Positions 9,320 to 18,371 are shown, numbered from the stretch's first letter. The stretch is DNA of 64,000 nt from JALYNX01 sp963749415 (GCA_963749415.1 CAVVMG010000001.1:62001-126000), one strand, 5' to 3'. Notes: generated from the letters alone by a model not told the origin. Numbers and translations: made by a program.

Positions 9320-9901
9320 TCAGGGATCGGGTTGGATCGCTCTCAACACCGTCTGGCCCCGAGGGGACAGCCGGTAGCCGATCCGAAGGCTCTCGGTGAG
9401 CCCCAGCTCCTTGAGCTTTCGCACATTGAGTTTGAACGGCTTCTTCACCTGCCCCAATGTCGCGGCCAGGTCCTCGGCTCGTACTCCGGGCTGCTCCCCG
9501 ATGATGGCCAGCGTTTCCTGGGTCCAGGGCCCGTGAGCGCCCGCCCGGTCCAACCGAAGGAGCCGCGACCTGATCTCCTCGACCTCGGTCTCGTCGGGTA
9601 TCCGGTCCCTGAGCTCGACCCTGGGATCCGGTCCCACGTAACGGAGCCCGATGCAGAAGACATCACCCTCCCTGCCGGCCAGCCAGTCGAGAAGCTGGCG
9701 GCGATCCTCGAAGCCGGCAGCCGCGGCCTGGACGGAGTCGATCTCCGATTCCTCGACCGGCTCCACCGAGACGACTTCGAGCACGCCGACCGCGGTGCGC
9801 ATCTGCGAACCCTGTTTGACCCGGGGAGCCTCCCAACGGCGGTAGACACGGTCGATCTCACCATCCCGGATCCGGTTCAAGACCGGGATCTCGATCAACA
9901 C
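9320..9901 (-). CDS. ASCH/PUA-like domain protein with C-terminal winged-helix-like region
   Basis: 193 residues from a GTG 10 nt after the stop of the cyclase gene, with AGAGG upstream. The first 100 residues show an ASCH-like pattern: VLNRIRDGEIDRVYRRWEAPRVKQGS, then a strand with VGVLEVVSVEPV, then EIDSVQAAAAGFEDRRQLLDWL and DVFCIGLRYVG. ASCH domains are PUA-like and often bind RNA or modified nucleic acid. The C-terminal 80 residues (QETLAIIGEQPGVRAEDLAATLG...KLKELGLTESLRIGYRLSPRG) look like a winged helix. Tight spacing indicates co-transcription with the upstream cyclase/ATPase. Role unknown. Confidence 0.6.
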   Translation of the reverse strand: MLIEIPVLNRIRDGEIDRVYRRWEAPRVKQGSQMRTAVGVLEVVSVEPVEESEIDSVQAAAAGFEDRRQLLDWLAGREGDVFCIGLRYVGPDPRVELRDRIPDETEVEEIRSRLLRLDRAGAHGPWTQETLAIIGEQPGVRAEDLAATLGQVKKPFKLNVRKLKELGLTESLRIGYRLSPRGQTVLRAIQPDP

Positions 9902-9911
9902 GGCGTGGCCT

Positions 9912-12590
9912 CTACTGATCCCGTATCGCGGCAGCCTGATCGGTGGGGCCGGCCAGGGCGTAGGCAACCGCAGTGTCGAGGTCCATGGCACGGCCTTCCC
10001 GGTAGGCGTCCGCCAGATCCCCGGTCAGGTTCTCCAACTCCTCGGGTTTGAGACCGGCAAGCTGGTTGGTCTCGTAGTCGACGATATCGGTCCCCGAGGT
10101 GATGCGCAGGGAGGTGAAGGCTCCCGAGAGGCGGGCGGACCGGGGCAGGTCACCGAATTCCTGGGCCACGGAGGCGATGCTGGCAATGAAGAGCACTGCT
10201 GCCGACACGTCGCCATGACTCCGGAACAGGGAGAGACCGCGCTGCAGATAATCCCACGCCTCCTGGTGACGGCCGAGCCGGAAGCTCATGACTCCCACCT
10301 CGAAGAGCCCCCACCCCATGCCGAACTCATTCCCCGCCTGCGAGTAGTAGTCGATCGCCTGTTTCATATGGCCGATCGCCTCTTCCGGCTGGTTGGCGAC
10401 ATAAGCGACCGAGGAACCGCGGCCCCACTCCAGGTCGCCGAGCCCTCCAATGTCGCCGATCTCGCGATAGAGACGCTCGGCCTCATCGAAGATCGCCTCT
10501 GTCTCTTCGAGGGTGACGGTTTCGTTCTCCCGCCCCGCGGTGAACGCTCGGACCAACCCGTGGTTGTAGAGAGCGTTGGCTAGCTCCTTGGGATCTCCAA
10601 GCTGTCGCTGGATGGCCAGCGCCTCCCCATAGACCTGGAGGCACTCGGTCATATTGGCCTGCCACCAATGGACGCCTCCCAGAGCCTCCATCGCCTTAGC
10701 CCGATGCTTGAGCTCGCCCCCGGGAAGATCCAATGCCGCCTCGATTCGGCGACGTGCCTCGTGAAGGTGGCCCCGGGCCTGCCAGAAGCGCCATGATGCG
10801 GCCACCAGTCGCAGGGCGAGATCGACCTCCCCATTCGCCTGAGCCCATTCGAGAGCCGCCCGGAGGTTGTCGTGTTCGGCCTCGGCGAAGTCGAGCCATC
10901 GCTTCCGGTCGGTACCAAGCAATCGGGGTGCGACTTCCTCGATGATCTCGGTGTAGACCTCGAGATGGCGACGGTGCAGGTCCGGATCCTCACCCGAGGC
11001 TTCGAGACACGTCATCGCGTGCTCGCGGATCACATGGAGCATGCGGAACCGCGGCGCCTCGGCGGTGTCGATGCGGCGGACCAGGGCCTGGTCGAGAAGG
11101 GAGCCCACCCCCTCGAAGACATCGATCCCGAGGTCGGAAGCCGGCCCGCATACCGCTTCGATCTCCTCCAAACGGCCTCCGCCGGCGAACACCGACATCC
11201 TGGCGAACAATCTCTGGGTGGAGGGATCGAGCAGTTCGTAGCTCCACCCGATGGCACCGTCGATGGTGCGTTGTCGCTCCGGAAGGTGGATCGAGCCCGA
11301 GCTCAGCATCCGGGCGTCCAGGCGCTCGAGAATCGAGGACACGGGGAGATGCCGGAGCCGGGAAGCGACGAGCTCGATGGCCAGGGGGAGGCCGTCCAGC
11401 CGGTTGACGAGCTCCACGACTGTGGCCGCGTTATCGGTGGTGAGCTCGAAGTCGGGACGGACTGCCATCGCTCGATCGAGGAACAGCGACACCGCTTCGA
11501 CGTGCATCAATGTGTCGAGGTCGGCAGCAGCCCGGGAGTCGGCAAGAGGCAAGGGCGGGACCGGCATCTCCTGCTCACCGCTGATCAGGAGAGGGGCACG
11601 CGAGGTGACGATGAACTGCGAGTCGGGCGATGCGCGAACCAGCTCAGCCACCAGAGGAGCGGCCGCCAGCACGTGCTCGAAGTTGTCGATGACCAGGAGC
11701 AGCGCTCTGGTCCTCAGATGCTCGGCGAGGCTCACCGACGGGGCCTGGTCCCGGGCGGGCGCCTGGAGGCCGATCGATGTCAGGATCTGGGACGGGACCA
11801 CCTCGGTATCGGTGATCGACGCGAGCTCGGCGAAGAAGGCTCCATCCCGGAAACGGTCCGCGACCTCGGCGGCGATCTGGAGGGCAAGCCGGGTCTTTCC
11901 GGTCCCGCCGGGACCGGTGAGGGTGAGGATGCGGGTCCGCTCCAGGAGTCGCAGCGCCTCGGCGAGCTCGGCATCCCGACCCACGAAGCTGGTGAGCTGC
12001 ATTGGCAGGTTGTTGGGGATCGCGTCCAGAGTGCGGAGATGGGGAAATCCCTCCTCCCTCCCATCGGCCACCAACTCGAAGATGGTCTCCGGCTCGGAGA
12101 GATCCTTGAGGCGGTGCTTGCCCAGGTCATGAAGCCGGAGGGACCTAGGCAGCTCTCTCTCGATGAGCACCGCGGTGGGTTCGGAGAGCACCGTCTGCCC
12201 ACCGTGTGCCGCATCGGCGATCCGGGCGGCGCGGTGCACGTCGATCCCCACATAGTCCGAACCTCCCAAGAGGCCGACACCGGTGTGTAGACCCATCCGG
12301 GCCCGGATCCGACCCTCTTCCGGCCAGTCGTGGCCAGCCAGCGCGTCCTGAGCGGCGGCGCTGGCCACGGCCGCTTCCGCGGCCGACCCGAAGACTGCAA
12401 AGAAGGAGTCGCCCTCCGTCTTGACCACGATGCCACGGTGATCCTCGATCGCACTCCGTACCAGGGTGTTGTGGGTCTCGAGAAGCGGCACCCAGGCGGC
12501 GCTGCCCAGCGCCTGGACAAGCCGGGTCGAGCCCTCGATGTCGGTGAAGAGAAACGTGACTGTTCCCGTAGGGAGCGCGTCAGCAGGCAT
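9912..12590 (-). CDS. Class III adenylate/guanylate cyclase - STAND ATPase - TPR protein
   Basis: 892 residues in three parts. Residues about 8-180 form a class III cyclase domain: FLFTDIEGST (metal Asp), KTEGDSFFAVF (second metal Asp), RMGLHTG and YVGIDVHRAARIA. Residues about 195-600 form a STAND-type NTPase: TSFVGRDAEL, P-loop TGPGGTGKTRLAL and Walker B LLLVIDNFEHV. The remainder is made of TPR-like helical repeats (HWWQANMTECLQVYGEALA; YREIGDIGGLGDLEWGRG). This is the common actinobacterial cyclase/LuxR-ATPase layout without the DNA-binding domain. It is predicted to couple ligand-driven ATPase oligomerisation to cyclic nucleotide synthesis; ligand unknown. First gene of a two-gene operon with the ASCH-like protein. 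Confidence 0.87.
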   Translation of the reverse strand: MPADALPTGTVTFLFTDIEGSTRLVQALGSAAWVPLLETHNTLVRSAIEDHRGIVVKTEGDSFFAVFGSAAEAAVASAAAQDALAGHDWPEEGRIRARMGLHTGVGLLGGSDYVGIDVHRAARIADAAHGGQTVLSEPTAVLIERELPRSLRLHDLGKHRLKDLSEPETIFELVADGREEGFPHLRTLDAIPNNLPMQLTSFVGRDAELAEALRLLERTRILTLTGPGGTGKTRLALQIAAEVADRFRDGAFFAELASITDTEVVPSQILTSIGLQAPARDQAPSVSLAEHLRTRALLLVIDNFEHVLAAAPLVAELVRASPDSQFIVTSRAPLLISGEQEMPVPPLPLADSRAAADLDTLMHVEAVSLFLDRAMAVRPDFELTTDNAATVVELVNRLDGLPLAIELVASRLRHLPVSSILERLDARMLSSGSIHLPERQRTIDGAIGWSYELLDPSTQRLFARMSVFAGGGRLEEIEAVCGPASDLGIDVFEGVGSLLDQALVRRIDTAEAPRFRMLHVIREHAMTCLEASGEDPDLHRRHLEVYTEIIEEVAPRLLGTDRKRWLDFAEAEHDNLRAALEWAQANGEVDLALRLVAASWRFWQARGHLHEARRRIEAALDLPGGELKHRAKAMEALGGVHWWQANMTECLQVYGEALAIQRQLGDPKELANALYNHGLVRAFTAGRENETVTLEETEAIFDEAERLYREIGDIGGLGDLEWGRGSSVAYVANQPEEAIGHMKQAIDYYSQAGNEFGMGWGLFEVGVMSFRLGRHQEAWDYLQRGLSLFRSHGDVSAAVLFIASIASVAQEFGDLPRSARLSGAFTSLRITSGTDIVDYETNQLAGLKPEELENLTGDLADAYREGRAMDLDTAVAYALAGPTDQAAAIRDQ

Positions 12591-12646
12591 TGCAGGAATT
12601 GTCGTCCGTCCTCACCGCGGCGAAGACTAGGGGACAGGCCCATCGG

Positions 12647-13648
12647 TCAGGCCAGTGCTGGGATGACCTTTTCCCCATAGGCACGGAGCGTTCCCTCCAT
12701 GTCGTCATGCATCAGATAGATCCCGAACTGGCCAACACCCATCGACCTGAGGAGGGAGAGCTTCTCGATGTGGGCCTCCACCGGGCCTACGACGCAGAAG
12801 CGGTCGACGATGGCATCGGGCACGAACTCCGTCGACGGGTTGTCGGCCCGCCCGTGATGGGCGTAGTCGTATGACTCCCGGGCCTTGATGTAGTCGGAGA
12901 GGACCGCGGGCACCTTGGCGGCATCGTCCCCATATCGATTGACCATGTCCACCACGTGGTTGCCGACCATGCCACCGAACCAGCGCAGCTGATCACGCTG
13001 GTGGGCGAGATCATCACCGACGTAAGCCGGTGCAACCACACATATCTCGACATCCGCCGGGCCCCGGCCGGCAGATGAGGCTGCGCTGTGAACCGCCCCT
13101 GCCGCCCACTCCAGAATTTGGGGGTCCGCCAGTTGCAGGATGTATCCATCGGCGTGGCGCCCGATTATGTCCAAAGCCTTGGGCCCGTACCCGGCCGCCC
13201 ACATCGGGAGCTCCCAGCCCCCCTTCACCCAGGGGATGGAGAGCGGCTTGCCGTTGTAATCGACTTCCTCACCAGCGACCAACCGCTTGATCACGTCCAT
13301 CGCCTCCGCCATCGTCTCCAGGGTTCGCGGCTGGCGTCCGATGTACCGCAACGCCGAGTCCCCCCGTCCCATCCCGCAGATGGTGCGGGGGCCGTACATG
13401 TCGTTGAGCGTGGCGAACAGCGAGGCGAGAACGGTCCAATCCCTGGTCCCGGGGTTGGTCACCATCGGGCCCACGATGATGTGCTCGGTCTCGGCGAGTA
13501 TCCGCGAATAGATGACGAAGGGCTCCTGCCAGAGCACGTGAGAGTCGAAAGTCCACACATGGGAGAACCCGAACTCCTCGGCCTGCTTTGCCAACTCCAC
13601 GACCCGCGACGCCGGAGGGTCGGTTTGCAGGACGACCCCGAAGTCCAT
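12647..13648 (-). CDS. LLM class F420-dependent oxidoreductase (TIGR03842-like)
   Basis: 333 residues of luciferase-like TIM barrel: MDFGVVLQTDPPASRVVELAKQAEE split by the barrel pattern, FSHVWTFDSHVLWQEP, VGPMVTNPGTRDWTV, GRGDSALRYIG and the late WAAGYGPKALDIIGRHADG. I take the ATG two codons inside the GTG, because AGAGG lies nine nt before it. Such enzymes use F420 or flavin to oxidise small organic substrates. Together with the nearby dihydropyrimidinase, ureidopropionase and semialdehyde dehydrogenase, a step in pyrimidine or related amide degradation is plausible; that is inferred from context. Confidence 0.8.
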   Translation of the reverse strand: MDFGVVLQTDPPASRVVELAKQAEEFGFSHVWTFDSHVLWQEPFVIYSRILAETEHIIVGPMVTNPGTRDWTVLASLFATLNDMYGPRTICGMGRGDSALRYIGRQPRTLETMAEAMDVIKRLVAGEEVDYNGKPLSIPWVKGGWELPMWAAGYGPKALDIIGRHADGYILQLADPQILEWAAGAVHSAASSAGRGPADVEICVVAPAYVGDDLAHQRDQLRWFGGMVGNHVVDMVNRYGDDAAKVPAVLSDYIKARESYDYAHHGRADNPSTEFVPDAIVDRFCVVGPVEAHIEKLSLLRSMGVGQFGIYLMHDDMEGTLRAYGEKVIPALA

Positions 13649-13695
13649 CAGCACACGCCTCTGTACATGGATTCAAGTTAGCTTTCGGCCCTCTT

Positions 13696-14020
13696 ATGAC
13701 GGCAGAACAAACGCCCGCGCTCGTCGCCACCCCCCCGGTGCCGGTGTGGTGGCGGATTCATGACGTCGCTGTCGGGATCCTCGCCGGGTTCGGGGTGGGA
13801 GTCATTGCCGGGCTCTTCGCCACGCGATTGGTGGAGACCAATGTGATAGTTGCGGTCGGCGGTGGGGTGGGAGCCATCCTCGGAGCTCTCGCCTTGTGGC
13901 GGAGCCGGCGCCAGCCCGGGAGGGTTCGTCAACGCCATCGTGATCATCGCCTGGGTCCTGCTCGCGCTCTCCGCGCTGTTCCTCACCTTCCTGGTGGTGG
14001 CGATCCTCAACTTCGAATAG
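13696..14020 (+). pseudogene. Small membrane protein, one frameshift
   Basis: Not a recognised family. The first part (about 75 codons from ATG 13696) has two hydrophobic helices (VGILAGFGVGVIAGLF and NVIVAVGGGVGAILGALAL). A third helix (IVIIAWVLLALSALFLTFL) sits in another frame that ends with TAG at 14018-14020, and the frames meet around 13912-13925 in a Gly/Pro-coding CCCGGGAGGG tract. Joined, this is a three-helix protein of about 107 residues. The start lies about 10 nt after TAGCTT, a -10-like hexamer, and is divergent from the LLM gene. Confidence 0.45.
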
Positions 14021-14024
14021 GCGG

Positions 14025-14480
14025 TCACGAAACGAGATTCCAGGGCTCGGAGAACCGGGATGCCCGGAACTGGCACGGATCGTCGACCAGGGTGAGGAGC
14101 ATCTGATCTCCGTCCAAGGCCACCGAGTAGACGCCGGTCATCCCCGCGCACTCGCCGAAGACGTCGGTGACGAAGTTGATGTCGGCCTCATCGCGGGCGA
14201 CGAATCCGCCCATCACCGGGTCGTTGGGGTCGGAGTCGGCGGTTTCCAGCACCTGATAGGACCCATCGTCGGCAATCTGGAGGAACAACTCGCCGTTGTC
14301 CCAGTCACCAACGAGGTCGGGAAGGCCGACCTCCCCGGTGGACGTGGTCGTCGAGTCACCGGCACTCGATGTGGTCGGTCCGGGACCGGTGGTCGACGTC
14401 GATTCCCCCGCCGGGTCGTTGCCACATGCTCCCAACAGCAGCACGCCCACCACGAGCAGCGATGTGAGACGGGCGCTCAC
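14025..14480 (-). CDS. Secreted lipoprotein of unknown function
   Basis: 151 residues from a GTG that overlaps the mmsA stop (GTGA), indicating translational coupling. Signal peptide with lipobox LLGAC places the mature Cys near residue 20. A Thr/Ser/Gly-rich linker follows, then a compact domain of about 95 residues: VGDWDNGELFLQIADDGSYQV, then NFVTDVFGECAGMTGVYSV and MLLTLVDDPCQFRA. Two cysteines may pair. The domain resembles small lipocalin-like or META-like lipoproteins, but I cannot assign a family. Confidence 0.65.
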   Translation of the reverse strand: MSARLTSLLVVGVLLLGACGNDPAGESTSTTGPGPTTSSAGDSTTTSTGEVGLPDLVGDWDNGELFLQIADDGSYQVLETADSDPNDPVMGGFVARDEADINFVTDVFGECAGMTGVYSVALDGDQMLLTLVDDPCQFRASRFSEPWNLVS

Positions 14481-15970
14481 CCGTGGGTGGGGAACCCGAG
14501 GTCCACCCCGCGGTGGATCGGGTCGGCCCATCTCGAGATCACCACCTTCTGCCTGCTGTAGAAGTGGACTCCCTCGGGGCCGTAGATGGCATGGCTCCCA
14601 AAGATCGAGTCCTTCCAGCCACCGAAGCTGTAGAAGGAGAGCGGAACCGGGATCGGCACATTGATCCCCACCATCCCCACCTGGATCTCCTGTTGGAACT
14701 TGCGGGCGGCGCCCCCGTCATTGGTGAAGATGGCAGTTCCGTTCCCGTACGGGTTCTCGTTGATGAGCCGGATCGCCTCTTCGAAATGCTCCATGCGCAC
14801 CGTCGACAGCACCGGGCCGAAGATCTCGTCCTTGTAGATCGACATCCCAGGGGTCACCCGGTCGAAGAGGGTGGGGCCGAGGAAGAAGCCCTCCTCGTGC
14901 CCGTCGACCACCAGGTCTCTCCCATCGGCGACCAGGGTTGCCCCTTCGCGCACACCGGTGTCTACGTAGCCCCGCACCTTGTCGAGATGTGCCTTGGTGA
15001 CCAACGGGCCCATCTCGACCCCCGGCTCGTCGCCGGGCCCGACCTTCAGCTTCTCGATGCGGGTTTGAACGCCCTCGAGGAGGGGGTCAGCGGCATCCCC
15101 GACTGCGACCACCGCCGAGATCGCCATGCATCGCTCACCTGCAGAGCCGTAGCCGGCGGACACCGCAGCGTCGGCCGCGAGGTCGAGGTCGGCATCCGGA
15201 AGCACGATCATGTGATTCTTAGCCCCACCCAGCGCCTGTACTCGCTTCCCGTTGCGGGTCCCGGTCTCATAGATGTAGCGGGCGATCGGGGTGGAGCCGA
15301 CGAACGAGACGGCAGCGATCCCGGGGTGGGCGAGGATTGCGTCCACGGCTTCCTTGTCCCCGTGCACCACGTTGAACACCCCTTCTGGAAGCCCGGCCTC
15401 GGTGAGCAACTCGGCGCTGAGCATGGAAGCGGACGGGTCTTTCTCCGAGGGCTTGAGCACGAAGGTGTTGCCGCAGGCGATCGCCAGGGGGAACATCCAC
15501 ATCGGGACCATCGCCGGGAAGTTGAAGGGGGTGATCCCGGCCACCACTCCCAACGGCTGGCGGATGGTGTAGGTGTCGACACCGGTCGAGACCTGCTCGC
15601 TGAAATCCCCTTTGAGGAGGTGGGCGATGTTGCAGGCGAACTCGATGACCTCGAGTCCGCGCTGCACCTCACCGAGGGCGTCGTCGGTGGTCTTGCCGTG
15701 CTCAGAAGTGAGGTGCCTGGCGAAATCGTGACGACGGGCGGCGACCAGCTCCCGGAAGGCGAACATGATGTTCTGGCGCTGGGTCAGCGACGAGTACCGC
15801 CAGCTCTCGAAAGCGGCAGTTGCGGCCCGGACCGCAGCATCCACGTCTTCGGCGGAAGCCAGGGGGACTTCAGAGGTCTGGGCGCCGGTCGCCGGGTTGA
15901 AGATGGGGCCCACACGGTTGGATGATCCCGCGGTCAGTGATCCGTCGATCCAGTGGTTGATTGAGCGCAT
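14477..15970 (-). CDS. mmsA: CoA-acylating methylmalonate-semialdehyde dehydrogenase
   Basis: 497 residues from ATG 15970. Motifs of the MMSDH branch of the aldehyde dehydrogenases: QPLGVVAGITPFNFPAMVP, KPSEKDPSASM, FVGSTPIARYIYETG, GGAKNHMIVLPDADLD and the catalytic Cys in AGERCMAIS, with FGPVLSTVR near the C-terminus. The enzyme oxidises methylmalonate or malonate semialdehyde to propionyl- or acetyl-CoA with NAD and CoA. In this neighbourhood it fits the last step of beta-alanine/beta-aminoisobutyrate breakdown after dihydropyrimidinase and beta-ureidopropionase; a transaminase is not present in the window. A 7-bp inverted repeat sits directly before the start. Confidence 0.92.
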   Translation of the reverse strand: MRSINHWIDGSLTAGSSNRVGPIFNPATGAQTSEVPLASAEDVDAAVRAATAAFESWRYSSLTQRQNIMFAFRELVAARRHDFARHLTSEHGKTTDDALGEVQRGLEVIEFACNIAHLLKGDFSEQVSTGVDTYTIRQPLGVVAGITPFNFPAMVPMWMFPLAIACGNTFVLKPSEKDPSASMLSAELLTEAGLPEGVFNVVHGDKEAVDAILAHPGIAAVSFVGSTPIARYIYETGTRNGKRVQALGGAKNHMIVLPDADLDLAADAAVSAGYGSAGERCMAISAVVAVGDAADPLLEGVQTRIEKLKVGPGDEPGVEMGPLVTKAHLDKVRGYVDTGVREGATLVADGRDLVVDGHEEGFFLGPTLFDRVTPGMSIYKDEIFGPVLSTVRMEHFEEAIRLINENPYGNGTAIFTNDGGAARKFQQEIQVGMVGINVPIPVPLSFYSFGGWKDSIFGSHAIYGPEGVHFYSRQKVVISRWADPIHRGVDLGFPTHG

Positions 15971-15972
15971 GA

Positions 15973-15998
15973 GGGGGTCTTTCGCCGCGGTGACCCCC
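15973..15998. promoter_or_regulatory. Inverted repeat GGGGGTC-N12-GACCCCC at the mmsA start
   Basis: A perfect 7-bp inverted repeat lies 2 nt upstream of the mmsA ATG (minus strand), preceded by AT-rich TAATTT that could be part of the promoter. It could be a repressor operator or an RNA hairpin blocking ribosome access. There is no clear Shine-Dalgarno for mmsA. Confidence 0.45.
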
Positions 15999-16161
15999 AA
16001 ATTAGTGGATGCCCCGGGGTGGGTGAGAGTGGTGCGAGGCATCACGTCGCTCGAATTTCGGGAACTGATGCTGTTCTCATAGCGTCGAAATGCCGATACC
16101 TTTTACAAGAACTGCACCGACCGTGCCGGCGGCCGTTGTTATCCCTCGACCGGCGAACGGT

Positions 16162-16881
16162 ATGTCTCTCGTCACGACCGCCATGCCGCTGGTTGCTTAC
16201 GCAGTCGGCTTTCAGACTCTCGTATACCTGGCACTCCCCGGTCGGTTCCGCAGCCTTTGGGCGCCCTTCGTCACCGGCATGGTTGGAGCCGGCTTGGTGA
16301 TGGTGGCCGGCACCTGGTTCGGGTTCGAAACCATCGGCCTCGGCATCCCCGACTTTGGCGCAGTCGCCGCATGGGGGGTGGCCACGGTTGGCCTGGTGAG
16401 CATCGTCGGATTCGTGATGCTCTCCAACCCACAGATGCGCTACCAATTGGCCGACCCCCGGATGGCGGCCATGAGCACACGGCAGGCAGCCTCACAGATC
16501 CTGGTTCGAATCCCGGTGATGACCGCCCTCATCGAGGAGGCGGTCTTCCGTGGCGTTCTCCACGCGGCACTGATCGCGCTCTACCCCGAGCCCATCGCAC
16601 TCTGGGGCGGTGCGGTCCTCTTCGGCCTTTGGCACATCGGGCCCGGGCTCGACCAGGCCCGGTCGGTAGACCGTCGCAGCCTCGCCGGGGTGGTTCATGT
16701 GATGATCACGGTGCTGGTCACCACCGTCGCCGGCGCCGCACTGGTCTGGATCAGGCTGAAGACCGGTTCGATCTGGGCACCGGTGGCGGTCCACGCCGGG
16801 ATGAACATGACCCTCGCAGTCTTTGCCCGGGTGGCGGCCAAGCCGCGCCTCGTGGCCGCGCCGGTGCTGGATCCCGCGTAG
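16162..16881 (+). CDS. CPBP family intramembrane metalloprotease
   Basis: About 239 residues with several hydrophobic helices. The CPBP (Abi) signature is clear: EEAVFRGVLHAAL (EExxxR) and LFGLWHIGPG (first conserved His), then a later helix with WAPVAVHAGMNMTLAV (second His/Asn). Such proteins are membrane-embedded proteases related to Rce1; some mature peptides. The open frame continues to an ATG at 16090, but a TACCTT hexamer at 16099-16104 lies inside that extension, so I prefer a later start (GTG 16123 or ATG 16162). Target unknown; no bacteriocin gene is adjacent. Confidence 0.78.
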   Translation: MSLVTTAMPLVAYAVGFQTLVYLALPGRFRSLWAPFVTGMVGAGLVMVAGTWFGFETIGLGIPDFGAVAAWGVATVGLVSIVGFVMLSNPQMRYQLADPRMAAMSTRQAASQILVRIPVMTALIEEAVFRGVLHAALIALYPEPIALWGGAVLFGLWHIGPGLDQARSVDRRSLAGVVHVMITVLVTTVAGAALVWIRLKTGSIWAPVAVHAGMNMTLAVFARVAAKPRLVAAPVLDPA

Positions 16882-16884
16882 CTG

Positions 16885-16925
16885 CAGATCCGCAATCCGC
16901 AGTCCGCGGACAAGCGGACCAGCGG
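16885..16925. repeat. Short intergenic repeat (ATCCGCAATCCGC / GCGGACAAGCGGAC)
   Basis: The 53-nt gap between convergent CPBP and dihydropyrimidinase genes contains ATCCGCAATCCGCAGTCCGC followed by GCGGACAAGCGGAC. The reverse complement of both blocks recurs, partly duplicated, at about 28870-28946. I see no coding potential. Confidence 0.5.
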
Positions 16926-16934
16926 GCGCCAGCG

Positions 16935-18356
16935 CTAGATCAAGTACTGATTGAGGCCCCGCTTCAGGTACTGCCCGTCGCCGGGCTTTCCCAGATACTC
17001 ACCGTTGTCGACGATGAGCCGACCCCGGGAGAGCACGCATTTGACCTTCCCGGTGACTTCGAGGCCCTCATACGCCGAGTAGTCGACCCGCATGTGCTGA
17101 TTGTCCACCGAGATCACGTGCTTCTCATTGGGATCGAAGATCACGATGTCGGCGTCCCCGCCCGGGGCGACCGTCCCCTTCCTGGGGTACATGCCGAACA
17201 TCTTTGCCGGGGTGGTGGCGGTGATCTCCACGAAGCGGTTGAGGCCGATCCGCCCCTGGTGGACCCCACCGTCGAAGAGCACCTCCATTCGGGGCTCGAC
17301 GCCGGGCATGCCATTGGGGATCTTGGAGAAGTCCTCCTCGCCGAGGCGCTTCTGCCGCCCCAATTCGGGATGGTCGTTGAAGCAGAACGGGCAGTGGTCG
17401 GTCGACACCACCTGGAGATCGTTGGTCCGTAGCGCCTGCCAGAGGGCGTCCTGATGGCCGGCGGCCCGGTCACGCATCGGGGGTGAGCACACGTATTTGG
17501 CACCTTCGAACCCGTTGCCCAAGTTGTCGAGGTCGAAGAACAGGTATTGGGGACAGGTCTCGGCGAAGACGTTGAGGCCCCGGTCCCGGGCCTGAATCAC
17601 CTCGTGCACCGCCTCCTTCGCCGAGGTATGGACGATGTAGAGCGGGGCACCAGTGAGCTCGGCGAGGACGATGGCGCGATGGGCCGCTTCTCCCTCGAGC
17701 AGGGCCTTGCGCACGAGCCCGTGGTAGAGCGGGTCGGTCTGGCCCCGTTTCAGAGCCTGTTCGACATAGACGTCGATGGCGATCCCGTTCTCGGCGTGCA
17801 TGCAGATGGTGGACCCGTTCTCGGCCGCCTTCTGCATGGCGAGGAGGATCTCGCCGTCGTTGGAGTAGAAGACCCCGGGGTAGGCCATGAAGAGCTTGAA
17901 CGAGGTGACACCCTCGTCCACCAACACGTCCATCTCCTTGAGGGTCTGCTCGTTGATGTCACCGGTGATCATGTGGAGGCCGTAGTCGATGGCCACCTTG
18001 CCGTCGGCCTTCTCCCGCCAGGCCTCGTAGCCCTCGATCGCCGAGCCGCCCTTGACCTGGACTGCGAAGTCGATGATCGTGGTCGTCCCGCCCCATGCCG
18101 CGGCCCGGGTCCCGGTCTCGAAGTTGTCCGAGGCGAAGGTGCCGCCGAAGGGAAGCTCCATGTGGGTGTGGACGTCGATCCCACCGGGGAGCACGTATTT
18201 CCCTGAGGCGTCGATCACCCTGTCGGCGCCTGACTCCCAGTCGTGTGACCCCGGTGCGGCCAGGGCGGCCACCGTCTCCCCGTCGACCAGCACGTCAACG
18301 CCCATCGTCTCGGTCGCGGTGACGACGGTCCCACCCTTGATGACTGTCCTAACCAT
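16935..18356 (-). CDS. hydA: Dihydropyrimidinase (D-hydantoinase)
   Basis: 473 residues, normal length. Amidohydrolase metal motifs: PGGIDVHTHMELP, the carboxylated Lys in VTSFKLFMAYPG, His in MHAENG and IVHTSA, and the Asp in VVSTDHCPF. The C-terminal beta-sandwich closes with FDPNEKHVIS and GRLIVDNGEYLGKPGDGQYLKR, as in bacterial dihydropyrimidinases. It hydrolyses 5,6-dihydrouracil/dihydrothymine to N-carbamoyl-beta-amino acids. The ATG at 18356 is chosen because AGGAGG lies six nt upstream. It starts 15 nt after the beta-ureidopropionase stop, so the two form an operon in reaction-related order. Confidence 0.94.
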   Translation of the reverse strand: MVRTVIKGGTVVTATETMGVDVLVDGETVAALAAPGSHDWESGADRVIDASGKYVLPGGIDVHTHMELPFGGTFASDNFETGTRAAAWGGTTTIIDFAVQVKGGSAIEGYEAWREKADGKVAIDYGLHMITGDINEQTLKEMDVLVDEGVTSFKLFMAYPGVFYSNDGEILLAMQKAAENGSTICMHAENGIAIDVYVEQALKRGQTDPLYHGLVRKALLEGEAAHRAIVLAELTGAPLYIVHTSAKEAVHEVIQARDRGLNVFAETCPQYLFFDLDNLGNGFEGAKYVCSPPMRDRAAGHQDALWQALRTNDLQVVSTDHCPFCFNDHPELGRQKRLGEEDFSKIPNGMPGVEPRMEVLFDGGVHQGRIGLNRFVEITATTPAKMFGMYPRKGTVAPGGDADIVIFDPNEKHVISVDNQHMRVDYSAYEGLEVTGKVKCVLSRGRLIVDNGEYLGKPGDGQYLKRGLNQYLI

Positions 18357-18371
18357 GACCAACCTCCTTTT

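Noticed and set aside
10872..12290. 472-codon plus-strand open frame
   Set aside because: Antisense shadow of the cyclase/STAND/TPR gene; sequence is Gly/Glu/Arg-rich without domain pattern.
14483..15925. 480-codon plus-strand open frame
   Set aside because: Antisense to the intact aldehyde dehydrogenase gene.
16099..16104. TACCTT used as promoter for the ATG at 16090
   Set aside because: The box lies downstream of that ATG, so it argues for a later start rather than supporting it.
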